Assembly: GCA_030998015.1 (NCBI GenBank)
Contig: JARWMV010000163.1
Span: forward strand, 1-31,726
Origin: Ceratorhiza oryzae-sativae
Lineage: Eukaryota > Basidiomycota > Agaricomycetes > Cantharellales > Ceratobasidiaceae
Length of the DNA stretch: 31,726 bases
Direction of reading: 5' to 3'
Shown: one piece after another, positions 1-8,169 of the stretch
How the letters are laid out: every line of letters begins with the position of its first letter
Numbering within the stretch: position 1 is the stretch's first letter
Position numbers and translations under genes: made by a program
Notes under the pieces: generated by a model
Seen by the model: the letters and a program-made list of their open reading frames with translations, nothing else
The model's database searches: none
Told to the model about the DNA's origin: nothing

Positions 1-208
1 GCGTTAGAGGGAATCCTCAGTTGAGGTAGCCTTGACCATGAGTCCAGGCTACCTCACATAAAGATTCCCTCGTAGAAAATGACGACCGTTCGTCATTTTC
101 AGCCGGCGGCTAAATATCGATATTATGCCGCGCACTAGCAATCGCAAACGGTTGCGATTGCTCACGTTGGTTGGTGGGACAAGTCCCACCAGCAACTAAC
201 GCGCGCGG
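1..208 (+). repeat. DCE copy 1, 5' end cut by window
   Basis: Double-cloverleaf element lacking only its first bases. Its first hairpin loop carries the 42-bp extra hairpin, as in the copy at 6782-6995. It lies in the intron upstream of the first visible cob exon. Confidence 0.93.
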
Positions 209-273
209 AGTTGGTTAAGACTTAAATTGGATCGACAACTCCTTGACAGATAAGGAAAATAATTATAGGAGTG
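209..273 (+). other. 3' tail of an upstream cob group I intron
   Basis: The 65 bases before the first visible cob exon match no cob coding sequence. They end in G immediately before the Leu-Gly codons of the exon, as a group I intron should. The intron's core and 5' end lie outside the window. Confidence 0.6.
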
Positions 274-402
274 TTAGGTATTTCAGGAAATGTTGATAGA
301 CTAAGTTTCCACCCATTCTTTACTTTCAAAGATTTGGTGACAGTATTCTTATTCTTATTAACTCTATCTATTTTTGTATTCTATATGCCTAATGTCTTAG
401 GT
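274..402 (+). CDS. cob: Apocytochrome b, internal exon A
   Basis: Forty-three codons encode the cytochrome b segment after the conserved SNNPLG region: [16 protein letters not shown], then [11 protein letters not shown], ending MPNVLG. Cytochrome b is the membrane-embedded haem subunit of respiratory complex III in the inner mitochondrial membrane, and the hydrophobic run here is one of its helices. The exon length is a multiple of three. It ends in T and the following intron ends in G, as for group I splicing. The reading frame stays open by chance into the intron, so the unspliced ORF ends in unrelated residues. The 5' exons are outside the window. Boundaries are inferred from conservation and the T/G rule. 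Confidence 0.92.
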
Positions 403-577
403 CCCTCATGGCCTCTTCAATTTGAAGAAAATAACGTTATATGCTGGAACGACTTAGAAATTATAGTGCTTTAAGCAAAAATCTGTAATTTTGTCATGTT
501 TATCAGCAGATATATTTAAAAATCACATTGCTTTACCATTTATTCTTACACTGGGGAGTTTATGTTTTATTATGTAT

Positions 578-638
578 CTCAGAGACTGTACACGTTAATC
601 CATTTTGATTTAAAATAGAATGGGTAAGATACAGTCCG
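578..638 (+). ncRNA. Group I intron core, R and S segments (P7)
   Basis: The R-like segment at 580-594 contains GAGACTGTACACG and the S-like segment at 625-637 contains AAGATACAGTCC. ACTGTA pairs perfectly with TACAGT to form P7. This identifies the surrounding cob intron as group I. Confidence 0.82.
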
Positions 639-640
639 TT

Positions 641-1219
641 TAATAAATACTTTTTTACAATTTTGTAGTCACAGTCTGGTAGGGATCATCATCGGAGATG
701 ATGGGTAAAGAATTATTTCAATAAAAGAAGAATTAACAATAATTGAACGTTTAAAAAAACCTTGTCTATTAATTTGTTAAATGGTTAAGTCGGCAAGTTG
801 TGAATAACCCAAAATGAGACATTTTGGTTACCTATTAGAATATTCATTTATTCTAACTATATATTTTATTCCCATGTTGTCCACATCTCTGTGCACGACA
901 AATCCGCGTATTTGTTCTTGGGACCGGATGCTTGAAGCCCCACAAAGGCTAGGGGGGAAGACATTTAATTCAAACCCCACCGAAGAATACGATTCTTTGG
1001 TGACATACAGTAATTAGCTGATTGTTTTGATCAGGTGCTGACAACACGGGTTATATGTTAAACATTATGCGTTGTATCTATCCATTTTATTTAACTTTAA
1101 CTTCCTTATTTGACGGAAATAATTTAATGTTTTAAATGAAAATTTTAAGAACTTCTCTTATTTATATATTTATGTTAATTGCGTTACTTTATGTTTCTAG
1201 ATTCTTTTTATTTACTGGC
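641..1219. other. AT-rich intron interior without recognised gene
   Basis: This stretch follows the intron core. It contains a small palindrome of the CATCATC/GATGATG type near 686-702 that recurs near 1530. A 67-codon ORF at 814-1017 has a hydrophobic start but no motif I recognise; it may be decayed 5' HEG sequence. Confidence 0.5.
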
Positions 1220-1391
1220 CCGCCGGCGTTAGAGGGAATCCTAAAGATTCCCTCGTAGAAAATGACGACCGTTCGTCATTTTCAGCCGGCGGCTAAATAT
1301 CGATATTATGCCGCGCACTAGCAATCGCAAACGGTTGCGATTGCTCACGTTGGTTGGTGGGACAAGTCCCACCAGCAACTAACGCGCGCGG
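1220..1391 (+). repeat. DCE copy 2 (full 172-bp reference copy)
   Basis: The element has two halves. The first is closed by GCCGGC-rich arms (CCGCCGGC / GCCGGCGG) around two hairpins, AGGGAATC/GATTCCCT and AAAATGACGA/TCGTCATTTT. A short AATATCGATATT palindrome links it to the second half. That half is closed by CCGCGC/GCGCGG around an AGCAATCGCA/TGCGATTGCT hairpin and a TGGTGGGAC/GTCCCACCA hairpin. Each half folds as a three-way junction, hence double cloverleaf. Nearly identical copies recur throughout the window. Confidence 0.97.
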
Positions 1392-1588
1392 AGTAACGAA
1401 TTTGACATTTCTATTGGCACCCCTGCCTGGGCAACTGCGCTTTAGCGCACGTCTTGGCAGGGGTAATTAATAACATCTTTATTGCCCGTAAAACCCGTGT
1501 ATGAAAAAATGAGTGACCCTTCGGGCCCATCATCGGAGATGACCTTATTGGCTCTTAGGGCTAATCGAGGCTGAATCTAATTTTATTA

Positions 1589-1797
1589 CCCGTGCACGCC
1601 TGCGAACGCCTTGGCTTGCCAAGGCGGCCCTGGCGTGCGCGCGGCTCGCCGCGAACGCGGCCTCGTTAACAATGCCCACGGGTCGTTGACCCTCCGCTCT
1701 ATTACCCCTGCCAAGACGTGCGCTAAAGCGCAGTTCTCTAGGCAGGGCGGCTGAAATCTTGGGTTACACCTAAGATTTTAGCCGATAGAGCGGGGGC
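1589..1797 (-). mobile_element. C element in HEG-A, TSD ATTA
   Basis: A palindromic cluster beginning CCCGTGCACGCC and ending GAGCGGGGGC, flanked by ATTA at 1585-1588 and 1798-1801. Excision with one ATTA restores HEG-A frame as ...NFIISKTAAN. It contains the shared Z hairpin (CCCTGCCAAGACGTG...). Confidence 0.85.
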
Positions 1798-1858
1798 ATT
1801 ATTTCTAAAACTGCCGCAAATTCCGGAGGAGACCAAACCTCAATAGACGTACCAATAG

Positions 1859-1936
1859 ACCCCCAATGCGTTGCAGCGTATTGGGGGGCTATTGCCCCCC
1901 CAAACAATGCAGCGTAGCTGCATTTGTTTGGGGGGT
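1859..1936 (+). mobile_element. D element in HEG-A, TSD CAATAG
   Basis: ACCCCC...GGGGGT palindromic element flanked by identical CAATAG at 1853-1858 and 1937-1942. Excision with one copy restores the frame VPIATDVDS. It contains the GCAGCGTAGCTGC inner palindrome. Confidence 0.88.
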
Positions 1937-2213
1937 CAATAGCGACTGACGTTGACTCTATTGAAAAAAATGATAAATTTAGAGCAAATTTCACCATAGC
2001 TTTAACAGCAGCACAAAAACCTGTATTAGACGCTATTAAAATTTTCATAGATCAATTAGGGAGAAATCCTCTATGTCCTGATTTAGACATTCCACGATGT
2101 GGTGTTAATTTTAGAAAATCCCAAAGTAATACAACAAATCCTATGTATGCTTTAGTTATCTCGGGCTATCCTGGCCCAGGCATAACGGCCAGGGCCGTAG
2201 CGGGTCTTATAAA

Positions 2214-2729
2214 AATATATAAGAAGAGGATATAAAATCGTATCCTCACAAAAATTTTAACCATACTCCTCTGACTTACCCTTTCTAACTATATCACTAC
2301 TTGAAGCCGTGCTTCGGGTTTAACCGGGCACGTGTTGGGATTGGTTTATTTTATTTATACCGTACCACCAGTACCAGCCTTGCAGGGTGGCTACTGGTCG
2401 GTACGAATAATAGGGTCTCACTAATATTGTTATTTGTAAAAGAATACATTAGATGGGTTTACCTAATCCCTCCGCGCTCTTTGATCGCCCGCAGGGCGGC
2501 CTAAGCGCGGAGGGCTCCACTAATCGATGATTTGCGAAGGCAAATCTACATCGATTGGCGGGGTATAGTAAATGAAGAGAAAGGCCCTAGGTTTTGTCTT
2601 ATGATGTATGGCTGTGTTTGACAAAAGCACTGTTATGCATTCATAGAAGATATGATTATATTAGCTGCTCACTCTCTAATATGATATACCTTTAAAATGT
2701 CAGTCTTATAAATATTTTAATTAACAATT
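2214..2729 (+). promoter_or_regulatory. Conserved leader of the HEG1 module
   Basis: This AT-rich leader shares ordered blocks with 8524-9380 and 17630-18130: an ATAAGAAGAG-like start, CCATACTCC, GGCCCTAGGTTT, then TGATATACCTTTAA (2682-2695) and TCAGTCTTATAAATATTT just before the ATG. Conservation ahead of three different HEGs implies a shared 5' region moving with the ORF. It may be a promoter, an mRNA leader or degenerate intron RNA; which one is not decidable here. Confidence 0.65.
2468..2564 (-). repeat. B element relic lacking the Z hairpin
   Basis: It keeps the CCCTCCGCGC/GCGCGGAGGG stem and the ATCGATGATTTGC arm, but the internal CCCTGCC...GGCAGGG hairpin is deleted. It interrupts the HEG1 leader. 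Confidence 0.8.
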
Positions 2730-2879
2730 ATGAAAAGAAATCACTTAACTAGAGCAGAACGATTACAGTTCTCTTTACCTCAAAATCTAAAAAACATTCT
2801 TGTCGGGCGCCTGATGTATGCATTCGAAAACAAAAAACTAGTGTGAATGTAAATTTACAATTTAGTCAAGGAATCCTTC

Positions 2880-3051
2880 CCGCCGGCGTTAGAGGGAATC
2901 CTAAAGATTCCCTCGTAGAAAATGACGACCGTTCGTCATTTTCAGCCGGCGGCTAAATATCGATATTATGCCGCGCACTAGCAATCGCAAACGGTTGCGA
3001 TTGCTCACGTTGGTTGGTGGGACAAGTCCCACCAGCAACTAACGCGCGCGG
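2880..3051 (+). repeat. DCE copy 3
   Basis: Interrupts HEG1 in the QG-IxH-xxY-LxHLY block. About 10 bases encoding the expected H-E-D-Y residues are missing at the insertion point. Confidence 0.97.
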
Positions 3052-3149
3052 ACCTTATGCACTTGTATGATTTATTTAAAACTTATTGCGGTGCGGGTCC
3101 TAAAATAATTAAACAGGCTGCAGATAAAAGAACAGGCAAAAATTACAGC

Positions 3150-3291
3150 ACCCCGCTAATCGATACCCCTGCCAAGACGTGCGCTAAAGCGCAGTTCTCT
3201 AGGCAGGGTGTAGATTTGCCTTCGCAAATCATCGATTAGTGGAGCCCTCCGCGCTTAGGCCGCCCTGCGGGCGATCAAAGAGCGCGGAGGG
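3150..3291 (+). repeat. B element 1 in HEG1
   Basis: 142 bp from ACCCCGCTAATCGAT to GCGCGGAGGG, with three nested stems: ATCGAT-TAG outer arm, Z hairpin and CCCTCCGCGC stem. No convincing target duplication. Confidence 0.9.
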
Positions 3292-3383
3292 AATTAGCTT
3301 TCCAAAGTTTTGCATTGCCTTGTTTTGTTCCACTGTTTAATCTGTTTTACTTTGAAGGAAAAAAAATCATTCCAACTAACATA

Positions 3384-3525
3384 ACCCCGCTAATCGATAC
3401 CCCTGCCAAGACGTGCGCTAAAGCGCAGTTCTCTAGGCAGGGTGTAGATTTGCCTTCGCAAATCATCGATTAGTGGAGCCCTCCGCGCTTAGGCCGCCCT
3501 GCGGGCGATCAAAGAGCGCGGAGGG
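3384..3525 (+). repeat. B element 2 in HEG1
   Basis: Same 142-bp sequence as the copy 93 bp upstream. It separates IIPTNI from DELLTVHSLAFW, whose family order is continuous. Confidence 0.9.
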
Positions 3526-3689
3526 ATGAGTTACTGACAGTTCATTCTTTAGCTTTTTGGTTGTGTGATGACGGTAGTTTCAATAAATCAGACCAAAGGG
3601 TTATTCTTTGTACAGAATGTTTTACTTTAGAAGAAGTTAACTTATTAGCGAATACTCTAAATTGCAAATGGAATTTAGAATGCTACATA

Positions 3690-3832
3690 CCGTCGCGCTG
3701 GGACCGCCCGAATGGATGCCCGTAGGGCTTGGAAATCGCATTTCGGGCGTCCCCAGCGCGGCCGGCGCGGCCGAGAGTGCATGATTTGGTGTCCCATTGA
3801 TGGGACGCCAAATCTACATGCATTCTCGAGTG
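3690..3832 (+). repeat. Y element (CCGTCGCGCTGGGAC...CATTCTCGAGTG) in HEG1
   Basis: A GC palindrome cluster with CGCGCTGGG/CCCAGCGCG and GAGAGTGCATGATTTG/CAAATCTACATGCATTCTC arms. It lies between the ECYI and NKTNNGG codons of HEG1. A reverse-oriented relative sits at 8949-9330. Confidence 0.75.
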
Positions 3833-3898
3833 AATAAAACAAATAATGGAGGTGCTAGAATAGTAATCCCACGAAGATCATTACCTATTTTACAATCC

Positions 3899-3943
3899 TA
3901 CCCCTGCCAAGACGTCTTGGCAGGGGTATCGATTAGCGGGGTG
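3899..3943 (-). repeat. B element remnant
   Basis: Only the collapsed Z hairpin (CCCTGCCAAGACGTCTTGGCAGGG core) and the ATCGATTAGCGGGG end remain, at the same HEG codon region that holds a full B element in HEG2 (10547-10688). Confidence 0.75.
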
Positions 3944-3951
3944 ATGCTTCA

Positions 3952-4180
3952 AACCCCCGCTTAGGGTCAACCAGCATTGTATTTATATATAAATACATGC
4001 TGTTGACCCGAGGGGTTTGGTTACCGAGGCCGCGTTCGCGGCGAGGTATTGCGAGGTACCCTGGAACTTTAAGTTCCAGGGTACCTCGGAATCAGACGCC
4101 GCGCGCACGCCAGGGCCGACTTGGCTTGATTATTGACCTTAAGGTCAATATGAGCCAAGGCGTTCGCAGGCGTGCACGGG
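3952..4180 (+). mobile_element. C element (long form) in HEG1, TSD TTCA
   Basis: Begins AACCCCCGCTTAGGG and ends GCGTGCACGGG, flanked by TTCA at 3948-3951 and 4181-4184. Excision restores MLHKIGL-stop. It carries a nested GAGGTACCCTGGAAC hairpin and a GACCTTAAGGTC palindrome. Confidence 0.83.
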
Positions 4181-4238
4181 TTCATAAGATAGGTCTTTAA
4201 TATTTTAATACTTGGACATTGAACAATGGAAAGGTACT

Positions 4239-4410
4239 CCGCCGGCGTTAGAGGGAATCCTAAAGATTCCCTCGTAGAAAATGACGACCGTTCGTCATTT
4301 TCAGCCGGCGGCTAAATATCGATATTATGCCGCGCACTAGCAATCGCAAACGGTTGCGATTGCTCACGTTGGTTGGTGGGACAAGTCCCACCAGCAACTA
4401 ACGCGCGCGG
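4239..4410 (+). repeat. DCE copy 4
   Basis: Full 172-bp copy just downstream of the HEG1 stop, before the 17-bp tandem repeat. Confidence 0.97.
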
Positions 4411-4436
4411 AAGTTTCAAAATTTTATCTCTTTTAA

Positions 4437-4487
4437 CCCCTCTTTATCAACCACCCCTCTTTATCAACCACCCCTCTTTATCAACCA
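4437..4487 (+). repeat. 17-bp tandem repeat, three copies
   Basis: CCCCTCTTTATCAACCA occurs three times head to tail without mismatch. It lies between the HEG1 module and the resuming C-terminal half of HEG-A. Confidence 0.92.
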
Positions 4488-4695
4488 CTTTTTTATTTTG
4501 TTTATTTCATTTATCACTTCTTTATACCCTTTCTTAGTGACTTGAAATTTTTAAGTATAAAAGAGTTAGACTTTCAAGATTGGAGAAAAGGGGTTGAAGT
4601 TCTAGTTAGAGGTCTACACTTAACAACCATGGGTAAAAACTTTTTATTAGAACTAATATCCGGAATGAATCGGGGTCGGACATTTTCCCCAGTTG

Positions 4696-4771
4696 ACCCC
4701 CCAAACTGATGCAGCTATGCTGCATTGTTTGGGGGGGTAATGGCACTAGGGCCATTGCAATCATTGGGGGT
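4696..4771 (+). mobile_element. D element in HEG-A C-terminal half
   Basis: ACCCCCC...GGGGGT. Flanking hexamers CAGTTG (4690-4695) and CTACTG (4772-4777) both fit C-N4-G but are not identical, so this may be a recombinant copy. Confidence 0.75.
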
Positions 4772-4835
4772 CTACTGCCTCTAATATCGATATATTAAGT
4801 CTACCTCCTTTATATGAATTTTCAGATCAAGGTGC

Positions 4836-5007
4836 CCGCCGGCGTTAGAGGGAATCCTAAAGATTCCCTCGTAGAAAATGACGACCGTTCGTCATTTTCA
4901 GCCGGCGGCTAAATATCGATATTATGCCGCGCACTAGCAATCGCAAACGGTTGCGATTGCTCACGTTGGTTGGTGGGACAAGTCCCACCAGCAACTAACG
5001 CGCGCGG
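4836..5007 (+). repeat. DCE copy 5
   Basis: Full copy inside HEG-A between LPPLYEFSDQGA and the SNKQWVTSAKFF block. Confidence 0.97.
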
Positions 5008-5232
5008 GAGTTATATCTAATAAACAATGGGTTACAAGTGCTAAATTTTTCATGTTAACACCATATTTTGAAAGTAAAGAAACACTTGCTTTGAGTTCAC
5101 AAACAGATTCTATGAAACCTCTATATTTTTCAAGTAAATCTGAGCTATGTGCTTTTTTTGGTCTATCCGATGTGACAATTTACAAATTCATTAATAGTGG
5201 TGCCCCTTTATTTAACCCCAAGGAAAAAAGTT

Positions 5233-5404
5233 CCGCCGGCGTTAGAGGGAATCCTAAAGATTCCCTCGTAGAAAATGACGACCGTTCGTCATTTTCAGCC
5301 GGCGGCTAAATATCGATATTATGCCGCGCACTAGCAATCGCAAACGGTTGCGATTGCTCACGTTGGTTGGTGGGACAAGTCCCACCAGCAACTAACGCGC
5401 GCGG
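5233..5404 (+). repeat. DCE copy 6
   Basis: Full copy inside HEG-A between FNPKEKS and the LSLKFINSPGLGPRR block. Confidence 0.97.
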
Positions 5405-5499
5405 ACTATCACTAAAATTTATTAATTCCCCTGGACTGGGGCCTCGCAGAACACGAATCGAATCAAAACCATTTTTTAGAAGAAGTATTTATTAAAATG

Positions 5500-5563
5500 C
5501 ACTCGGACAATTATATCCCAGCAAATCCAATGTCTACTCCAGCCTCAATTGTTCCTGAGTGGT
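5500..5563 (+). CDS. cob: Apocytochrome b, internal exon B
   Basis: Encodes HSDNYIPANPMSTPASIVPEW plus the first base of the next Tyr codon. It contains the universally conserved PEW of the PEWY motif, which forms part of the ubiquinol-oxidation (Qo) site. The upstream intron ends in G and this exon ends in T, which fits group I splicing. The 64-nt length shifts phase, and this is compensated by exons C and D. The intron after PEW-Y corresponds to a position widely used in fungal cob genes; the exact site number is from memory. Confidence 0.95.
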
Positions 5564-5783
5564 AAGTAAAGATGCCACGCTTAAGAGTAATCTTATGAAA
5601 AATTAACTTTACTATTTGTTGGAAAATCCTAAAGATGTTAATATTTAATTCTAAATAAAAACTTAACAATGTAACAATGGATAATCAACAGGGAACAAAG
5701 TTATACTTACATACAATAATAAATGCAAAATTGTTGTTACAGTTTAATAGTAGTACCCTAAGAGACTATACGTAAAGCTCCTT

Positions 5784-5924
5784 CCCTCCGCGCTCTTTGA
5801 TCGCCCGCAGGGCGGCCTAAGCGCGGAGGGCTCCACTAATCGATGATTTGCGAAGGCAAATCTACACCCTGCCTAGAGAACTGCGCTTTAGCGCACGTCT
5901 TGGCAGGGGTATCGATTAGCGGGG
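5784..5924 (-). repeat. B element inside a group I core
   Basis: Reverse-oriented 141-bp copy inserted between R and S of the PEWY-site intron, probably extending a peripheral loop of the ribozyme core. Confidence 0.88.
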
Positions 5925-5999
5925 AATTGTAAATTGAGGATGAAGAAATAGTCCAGCCATTTTATTAACAAAAATGGATAATATATAATTTCCAACTCT

Positions 6000-6095
6000 C
6001 TGATCGCGCCTTTAGGCGCGGCCTAAGCGCTGAGGACTCCTAAATTGGGGGTGATTTGCGCAGGCAAATCTACACCCCCAATTTGGGGTTATATT
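6000..6095. repeat. Palindrome pair near intron 3' end
   Basis: Two stems: a degraded CTCTGATCGCGCC...GGCGCGGCC hairpin, and CCTAAATTGGGGGTGATTTGC pairing with the downstream CCCCCAATTTGGGG. They lie 10 to 100 bases before cob exon C. Confidence 0.65.
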
Positions 6096-6104
6096 ATAAA
6101 TGTG

Positions 6105-6150
6105 ATCTTTTACCTTACTATGCAATTTTACGATCTATCCCTAACAAATT
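6105..6150 (+). CDS. cob: Apocytochrome b, internal exon C
   Basis: The exon completes the split Tyr codon and encodes LLPYYAILRSIPNK plus the first two bases of a Leu codon. This is the conserved WYLLPFYAILRSIPDK segment of cytochrome b. At 46 nt it restores frame together with exons B and D (64 + 46 + 289 = 399). It starts after an intron-final G at 6104 and ends in T at 6150. The Phe-to-Tyr change in PFYAI is the only notable substitution. Confidence 0.93.
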
Positions 6151-6326
6151 AAATCTTCTAGTGGTTTGTATAAATTTTACTGTATGCTTGGAAGTCTTGT
6201 AGTTTAAGTACTGTATTTCACAGTAAAAATCTTAAAACTTGTTTAAGATAACCAGCAAGTTTTTCATTACCGAGGTATTGCGAGCTCGGAATCAGGCGCC
6301 TCGTGCTTTGCTCGGTCAAAAAACTT

Positions 6327-6450
6327 CATAGACTATACGTAAAACTCTAGATTACAAAATTTTCCTGGTTCAATCTTACGGACTGGTTAGTGCACAGCAA
6401 TTGCCCAAATTTGAGAATTGCTGGTTCAATTTTTAGATAAGATATAGTCA
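6327..6450 (+). ncRNA. Group I intron core, R and S segments
   Basis: R-like CATAGACTATACGTAAAAC is at 6327-6345 and S-like AAGATATAGTCA at 6439-6450. ACTATA pairs perfectly with TATAGT. Unlike the PEWY-site intron, the R to S interval here carries no palindrome. Confidence 0.83.
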
Positions 6451-6605
6451 ATAAAGGCTGGAAGATTTTACGGAAATAGTATTTCTTATTTTAATCTATG
6501 CTCAAAATTCTGAATTTTCCAATTTCAATTCAACCGATAAAAACAATTTGTCTATCTCTTCTGCACGTGAGCAATTAAACCGATGTAAAAACGAACCGCC
6601 TTCTC

Positions 6606-6652
6606 CCGCGCGCGTTAGAGGGAATCTTTCAGATTCCCTCTAACGCCGGCGG
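6606..6652 (-). repeat. Internally deleted DCE relic
   Basis: CCGCGCGCGTTAG is joined directly to AGGGAATC...GCCGGCGG, so about 125 bp of a reverse DCE is missing. Flanks CCTTCTCC and GGAGAAGG extend the stem. The loop TTTCA matches only the copy at 8763-8934. Confidence 0.88.
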
Positions 6653-6781
6653 GAGAAGGAGTTCCTGCGAATTTCAAATTACCTCCTAATTTTAATCCGG
6701 AAGAGTTTCGTTTAGTAGCAAATGGATTTTTCCAAGCTGAAGGACATATTTCTTGTAGAATTAGAGGTAATAACTTTATGC

Positions 6782-6995
6782 CCGCCGGCGTTAGAGGGAA
6801 TCCTCAGTTGAGGTAGCCTTGACCATGAGTCCAGGCTACCTCACATAAAGATTCCCTCGTAGAAAATGACGACCGTTCGTCATTTTCAGCCGGCGGCTAA
6901 ATATCGATATTATGCCGCGCACTAGCAATCGCAAACGGTTGCGATTGCTCACGTTGGTTGGTGGGACAAGTCCCACCAGCAACTAACGCGCGCGG
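6782..6995 (+). repeat. DCE copy 7 (214-bp form)
   Basis: Inside HEG-B between NNFMP and AINQN. About 8 bases of host are missing. The first loop carries a shortened inner hairpin, as in copy 1. Confidence 0.96.
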
Positions 6996-7163
6996 GCTAT
7001 TAATCAGAATCTATCACCTCAAAGTTTAGAATTTTTTCTAACTCTTTGGTATGTTTTAGGGCAAACAGGTACATTAGGCATAACTGTCAATAAACACGGG
7101 AAATTGGTTATACGGTTATCTTCTGAAAGTTGGGATACAATACTTAATTCCTATTCTAAATAT

Positions 7164-7385
7164 CCGCCGGCGTTAGAGGGAATCCTCAGATGAGGTAGCC
7201 TTGACCATGAGTCTCATGGTCCAGGCTACCTCCCATAAAGATTCCCTCGTAGAAAATGACGACCGTTCGTCATTTTCAGCCGGCGGCTAAATATCGATAT
7301 TATGCCGCGCACTAGCAATCGCAAACGGTTGCGATTGCTCACGTTGGTTGGTGGGACAAGTCCCACCAGCAACTAACGCGCGCGG
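7164..7385 (+). repeat. DCE copy 8 (222-bp form)
   Basis: Inside HEG-B directly abutting a C element. It has replaced the C element's left TAAT duplication and the preceding host bases (about 9 bp). Confidence 0.96.
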
Positions 7386-7594
7386 GCCCCCGCTCTATCG
7401 GCTAAAATCTTAGGTGTAACCCAAGATTTCAGCCGCCCTGCCTAGAGAACTGCGCTTTAGCGCACGTCTTGGCAGGGGTAATAAAGCGGAGGGTCAACGA
7501 CCCGTGGGCATTGTTAACGAGGCCGCGTTCGCGGCGAGCCGCGCGCACGCCAGGGCCGCCTTGGCAAGCCAAGGCGTTCGCAGGCGTGCACGGG
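7386..7594 (+). mobile_element. C element in HEG-B, right TSD TAAT
   Basis: Opposite orientation to the copy at 1589. TAAT follows at 7595-7598, and the left duplicate has been overwritten by DCE copy 8. Confidence 0.83.
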
Positions 7595-7845
7595 TAATAT
7601 TTATGGAGAAAAATTTATTGCTTTTCAAAAATTGTCAGACATACGACGTTTAACATCTAATAATTTAAAATTAGATCCTTTTTCACTGGCTCTTGCTACA
7701 CACATTGTTTATGACCTTTCAGCAGATGGAGTAAATAGAAAACTATCTTTATCGGAACAATTAAATTTAATGAGTCTTAATTTAACTAATGTAAAACTTC
7801 CCACTTACACTGATAATTTGACTACCCCATCTATATTTTTTATTA

Positions 7846-8009
7846 CCCGTGCACGCCTGCGAACGCCTTGGCTTGCCAAGGCGGCCCTGGCGTGCGCGCG
7901 GCTCGCCGCGAACGCGGCCTCGTTAACAATGCCCACGGGTCGTTGACCCTCCGCTTTAGCGGCTGAAATCTTGGGTTACACCTAAGATTTTAGCCGATAG
8001 AGCGGGGGC
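7846..8009 (-). mobile_element. C element (short, no Z hairpin) in HEG-B, TSD ATTA
   Basis: Flanked by ATTA at 7842-7845 and 8010-8013. Precise excision restores SIFFIIGFILGD across the junction. Confidence 0.87.
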
Positions 8010-8055
8010 ATTATAGGGTTTATTCTTGGTGACTGTAAATGGGGGGCTTAGCAGT

Positions 8056-8164
8056 ACCCCGCTAATCGATACCCCTGCCAAGACGTGCGCTAAAGCGCAG
8101 TTCTCTAGGCAGGGCGGCTGAAATCTTGGGTTACACCTAAGATTTTAGCCGATAGAGCGGGGGC
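8056..8164. repeat. B/C chimeric palindrome
   Basis: The left half is the ACCCCGCTAATCGAT end of B and the right half is the CGGCTGAAATC...GAGCGGGGGC end of C, joined within the Z hairpin they share. Flanks are not duplicated, consistent with recombination between a B and a C element. Confidence 0.82.
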
Positions 8165-8169
8165 ATTAT

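Larger units (their letters stand above)
2730..4200 (+). pseudogene. HEG1: LAGLIDADG_2-type endonuclease, heavily interrupted
   Basis: It starts MKRNHLTRAERLQFSLPQ at ATG 2730 and ends HKIGL-stop. Blocks match the PF03161 pattern: CIRKQKTSVNVNLQF, HLYDLFKTYC, ALPCF, FYFEGKKIIP, LAFWLCDDGSF, FTLEEVNLLANTLN, then RIVIPRRSLPILQS. The first LAGLIDADG motif is destroyed: GLILGD is reduced to G plus a few bases near 2808-2815, causing a frameshift. Inserts are DCE copy 3, two B elements (3150 and 3384), a Y element (3690), a B remnant (3899) and a C element (3952). Apart from these, frame and family blocks are well kept. So HEG1 was intact not long before invasion. Confidence 0.82.
1546..5495 (+). 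pseudogene. HEG-A: LAGLIDADG endonuclease of the cob intron, split by insertions
   Basis: The first motif reads WLLGLIEAES at 1549-1578. Downstream blocks RANFTIALTAAQKPVLDAI (1983-2039) and NPMYALVISG are typical of LAGLIDADG_1 homing endonucleases, which spread their intron by cutting intronless alleles. The C-terminal half resumes near 4520 with FIPFLSDLKFLS, then KELDFQDWRKGVEVL and ISGMNRGR. Later blocks (SSKSELCAFFGLSDVTIYKF at 5133-5192) suggest a DNA-binding tail. It stops at 5493-5495, just before cob exon B. The gene is interrupted by a C element, two D elements, two DCEs and the leader/HEG1 module (about 2170-4500). Removing the C and first D elements restores one frame. No start codon is clear. 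Function is surely lost unless the inserts are bypassed. Confidence 0.8.
403..5499 (+). other. Group I intron in cob (VLG^H site)
   Basis: A 5.1-kb intron interrupts cob between the Gly codon of NVLG and the following His codon. Its core segments lie near the 5' end, and the rest is filled by HEG-A. HEG-A is split by a leader plus HEG1 module and several palindromes. The ORF of HEG-A stops four bases before the 3' splice site. The size is mostly due to insertions. Confidence 0.85.
5564..6104 (+). other. Group I intron in cob (PEWY site)
   Basis: A 541-nt intron splits the Tyr codon of PEWY. R-like AGAGACTATACGTAAAG is at 5761-5777 and S-like GAAGAAATAGTCC at 5942-5954, with ACTAT pairing with ATAGT. 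No ORF survives. A B element occupies the space between R and S, where P3/P8 strands should lie. Confidence 0.82.

Noticed and set aside
814..1017. 67-codon ORF in the first cob intron as a real gene
   Set aside because: No motif, no neighbours in frame, and the composition is like intron sequence; kept only as part of the spacer description.
1220..1391. DCE halves as tRNA-like genes
   Set aside because: The halves have only two inner arms, lack a seven-base anticodon loop and lack a T-arm sequence; the cloverleaf resemblance is only in branching.
3150..3525. Target duplication at B elements
   Set aside because: Flanks of the copies at 3150, 3384, 5784 and 10547 share at most two or three bases; no consistent duplication.
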